A stretch of DNA of 64,000 bases from Tenrec ecaudatus (taxonomy: Eukaryota > Chordata > Mammalia > Afrosoricida > Tenrecidae). The DNA lies in NCBI RefSeq assembly GCF_050624435.1, contig NC_134539.1:119395525-119459524 (forward strand). Reading direction: 5' to 3'. The position numbers and the translations under genes were made by a program. Shown piece by piece: positions 62,115 to 64,000 of the stretch (the first letter of the stretch is position 1; every line of letters begins with the position of its first letter). The notes beneath the pieces are model-generated. The model did not search any database. It was not told the DNA's origin and saw only the letters and a list, made by a program, of their open reading frames with translations.

Positions 62115-62544
62115 ATGAAAAATTATCTGTCTATAGAATTTATCACTCCCGATCATTAATGGGAAGACACTGACTTTTTCATCAGATTCAGAATAAGCAT
62201 TCTATAGTAAGTATATAATAATATTATTTAAAACTCCAGAAAGTATTCTGATCAATGTACTCTGATAATGTGGCATATTAGCACCATCAAGGAAGAGACT
62301 CTATTAGCATTATATGCTTGTGATACAATTATATGCTTGCAATAAAATTAAGAGCATTAATGAAAAAGGCACTATTAGGAAAAAATAAAGAACTCAAATA
62401 AGTGGACATGTATGAAGTAAATTCATAAAAATCAATACCTTCCCTATACTAATCTATCATTAAAATATAGTAGTAAAACAGAATGGGAATGCTTAATAAG
62501 GAGTGTTTCGTAGAATTGTGCAACATCAACTCGTTTTATTTATT

Positions 62545-62835
62545 TTTATTTTTGATCATTTTATTGAGGGCTCTTACAATGCTTATTACAATCCATGCAT
62601 CAATTGTATCGGGCACATTTGTACACATGTCGCCATCATTCTTTTCCAGACACTTACTTTCGATTGAGCCCTGGGTGTCAGCTCCTCCTCCCCTCCCTCC
62701 CTGCCACTCTCGTGACCCCTTGATAGACTGTACATCATTATTATTATATCTCACACTGACCACTGTCTCCCTTCCCCCATGGTTTCCGCTGTTCTTTCCC
62801 CTGGAGGAGGATGTGACTGTGTGTCAATCATTATG
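62545..62835 (-). mobile_element. LINE-like family 3' end, minus strand
   Basis: ATCATTTTATTGAGGGCTCT, CAATTGTATCGGGCACATTT and a pyrimidine-rich block; the same subfamily as 3.05 and 34.54 kb. Confidence 0.8.
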
Positions 62836-62929
62836 ATCAACTCATTTTAAAGGTTTTTCTTTAATGAATAATGAAAAGACTCAGTCATAGGTGGATAATT
62901 ACAAGGGGTTGCCCTGCAAGGTAACAGGT

Positions 62930-63115
62930 ATGAACTTGGGATTTGGAGTAAAGAAGGCTTGGGTTTAAATTTCATTTGTACCATTTTGGATCTTAAGCAG
63001 GATACATGTTAACTCAGCCTCAGCTGTTGCATCTGTAAAATGGGGGTGACAGCAGTACCCCCTGTGAGGTATAGAATTGAGGTGAGTTAATATATAAGGA
63101 GTGTATAGGAGATCC
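62930..63115 (+). repeat. MIR-like SINE
   Basis: GAAGGCTTGGGTTTAAATTT, then TTGCATCTGTAAAATGGGGG and TGAGGTGAGTTAATATATAA are characteristic. Confidence 0.8.
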
Positions 63116-63319
63116 TGATACTCAGTGAGAATTTCAATAGCTGGTCTCTGATCTCACTTGAATCTCCCAAAGAATTGCTTCAGTTATTGCTTTTAGCAAT
63201 CACTTGTCGATGGCACTATTAACATAAACACAGGGAGCCCGACAGAGGATCTGTCCAACTGAACAAGTGACAACCACACAATATTCAGGGTAGAATGATA
63301 GTTAACAAATAGGAGCACC

Positions 63320-63445
63320 CTGAAGGCAGGGAGGCTTGTCTTTGTCAGAGCTATGTCCTCAGCTCCTAGAACAGTGCAGGTCCCACTTAGGTGCTTAGTA
63401 ATTGTTACTGAGCAACTGAATGGATGGATGGATGAAAGAATGAAT
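63320..63445 (+). repeat. L2-like 3' end with short TGGA repeats
   Basis: CCTAGAACAGTGCAGGTCCC, then TTAGGTGCTTAGTAATTGTT and ATGGATGGATGGATG match an L2-type 3' end with a tetranucleotide tail. Confidence 0.7.
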
Positions 63446-63466
63446 CGGTGAATGCTCCCCAAGTAG

Positions 63467-64000
<534 letters not shown>

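Overview
This is vertebrate nuclear DNA. It carries the 5' two thirds of HNF1B (TCF2, vHNF1), the POU-homeodomain transcription factor of kidney, liver, pancreas and gut epithelium, on the + strand. Six coding exons were placed by splice sites and reading frame: 20334-20677, 25332-25531, 31522-31786, 33728-33963, 57477-57637 and 63566-63698. Their lengths (344, 200, 265, 236, 161 and 133 nt) are those I recall for human HNF1B, all joints keep frame, and together they encode residues 1-446 of about 557. The last exons lie beyond the right edge. No other functional protein gene was found; nearly all other ORFs are chance ORFs in introns and repeats.

The repeats point to an afrotherian mammal, most likely a tenrec such as Echinops telfairi. 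More than twenty copies of an AfroSINE-like tRNA-derived SINE are present. An RTE/BovB-type LINE fragment shares a similar tail with that SINE. Three short hAT elements match my memory of the horizontally transferred SPIN family, one of them with a perfect 8-bp duplication around the TCTAGA core. SPIN is reported from tenrec but, as I recall, not from elephant. A high-copy, G-rich-tailed, LINE-like noncoding family also occurs repeatedly. The species call is inference.

Layout. 1-19 kb is upstream flank: repeats, simple sequence and unique DNA with no gene recognised. About 19.1-23.2 kb is a CpG island holding the promoter (octamer, CArG-like box, tiny uORF), exon 1 and the start of intron 1. 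Intron 1 (4.7 kb) then becomes AT-rich and nearly repeat-free. Intron 2 (6.0 kb) holds a complete LINE-like insertion and a SPIN copy. Intron 3 is 1.9 kb. Intron 4 (23.5 kb) mixes repeat clusters with repeat-poor blocks carrying candidate regulatory motifs (a SOX palindrome, a half-MARE, a triple GATA motif, an HNF1-like site). Intron 5 (5.9 kb) holds the third SPIN copy and the RTE fragment.

The points most worth a second look are a noncoding LINE-like family with a variable internal duplication and a separately retroposed 195-bp subsegment, two cleanly delimited hAT insertions, two alternative-acceptor arrangements in HNF1B, and several intron 4 motifs that could be enhancers. No entirely new gene system was found.
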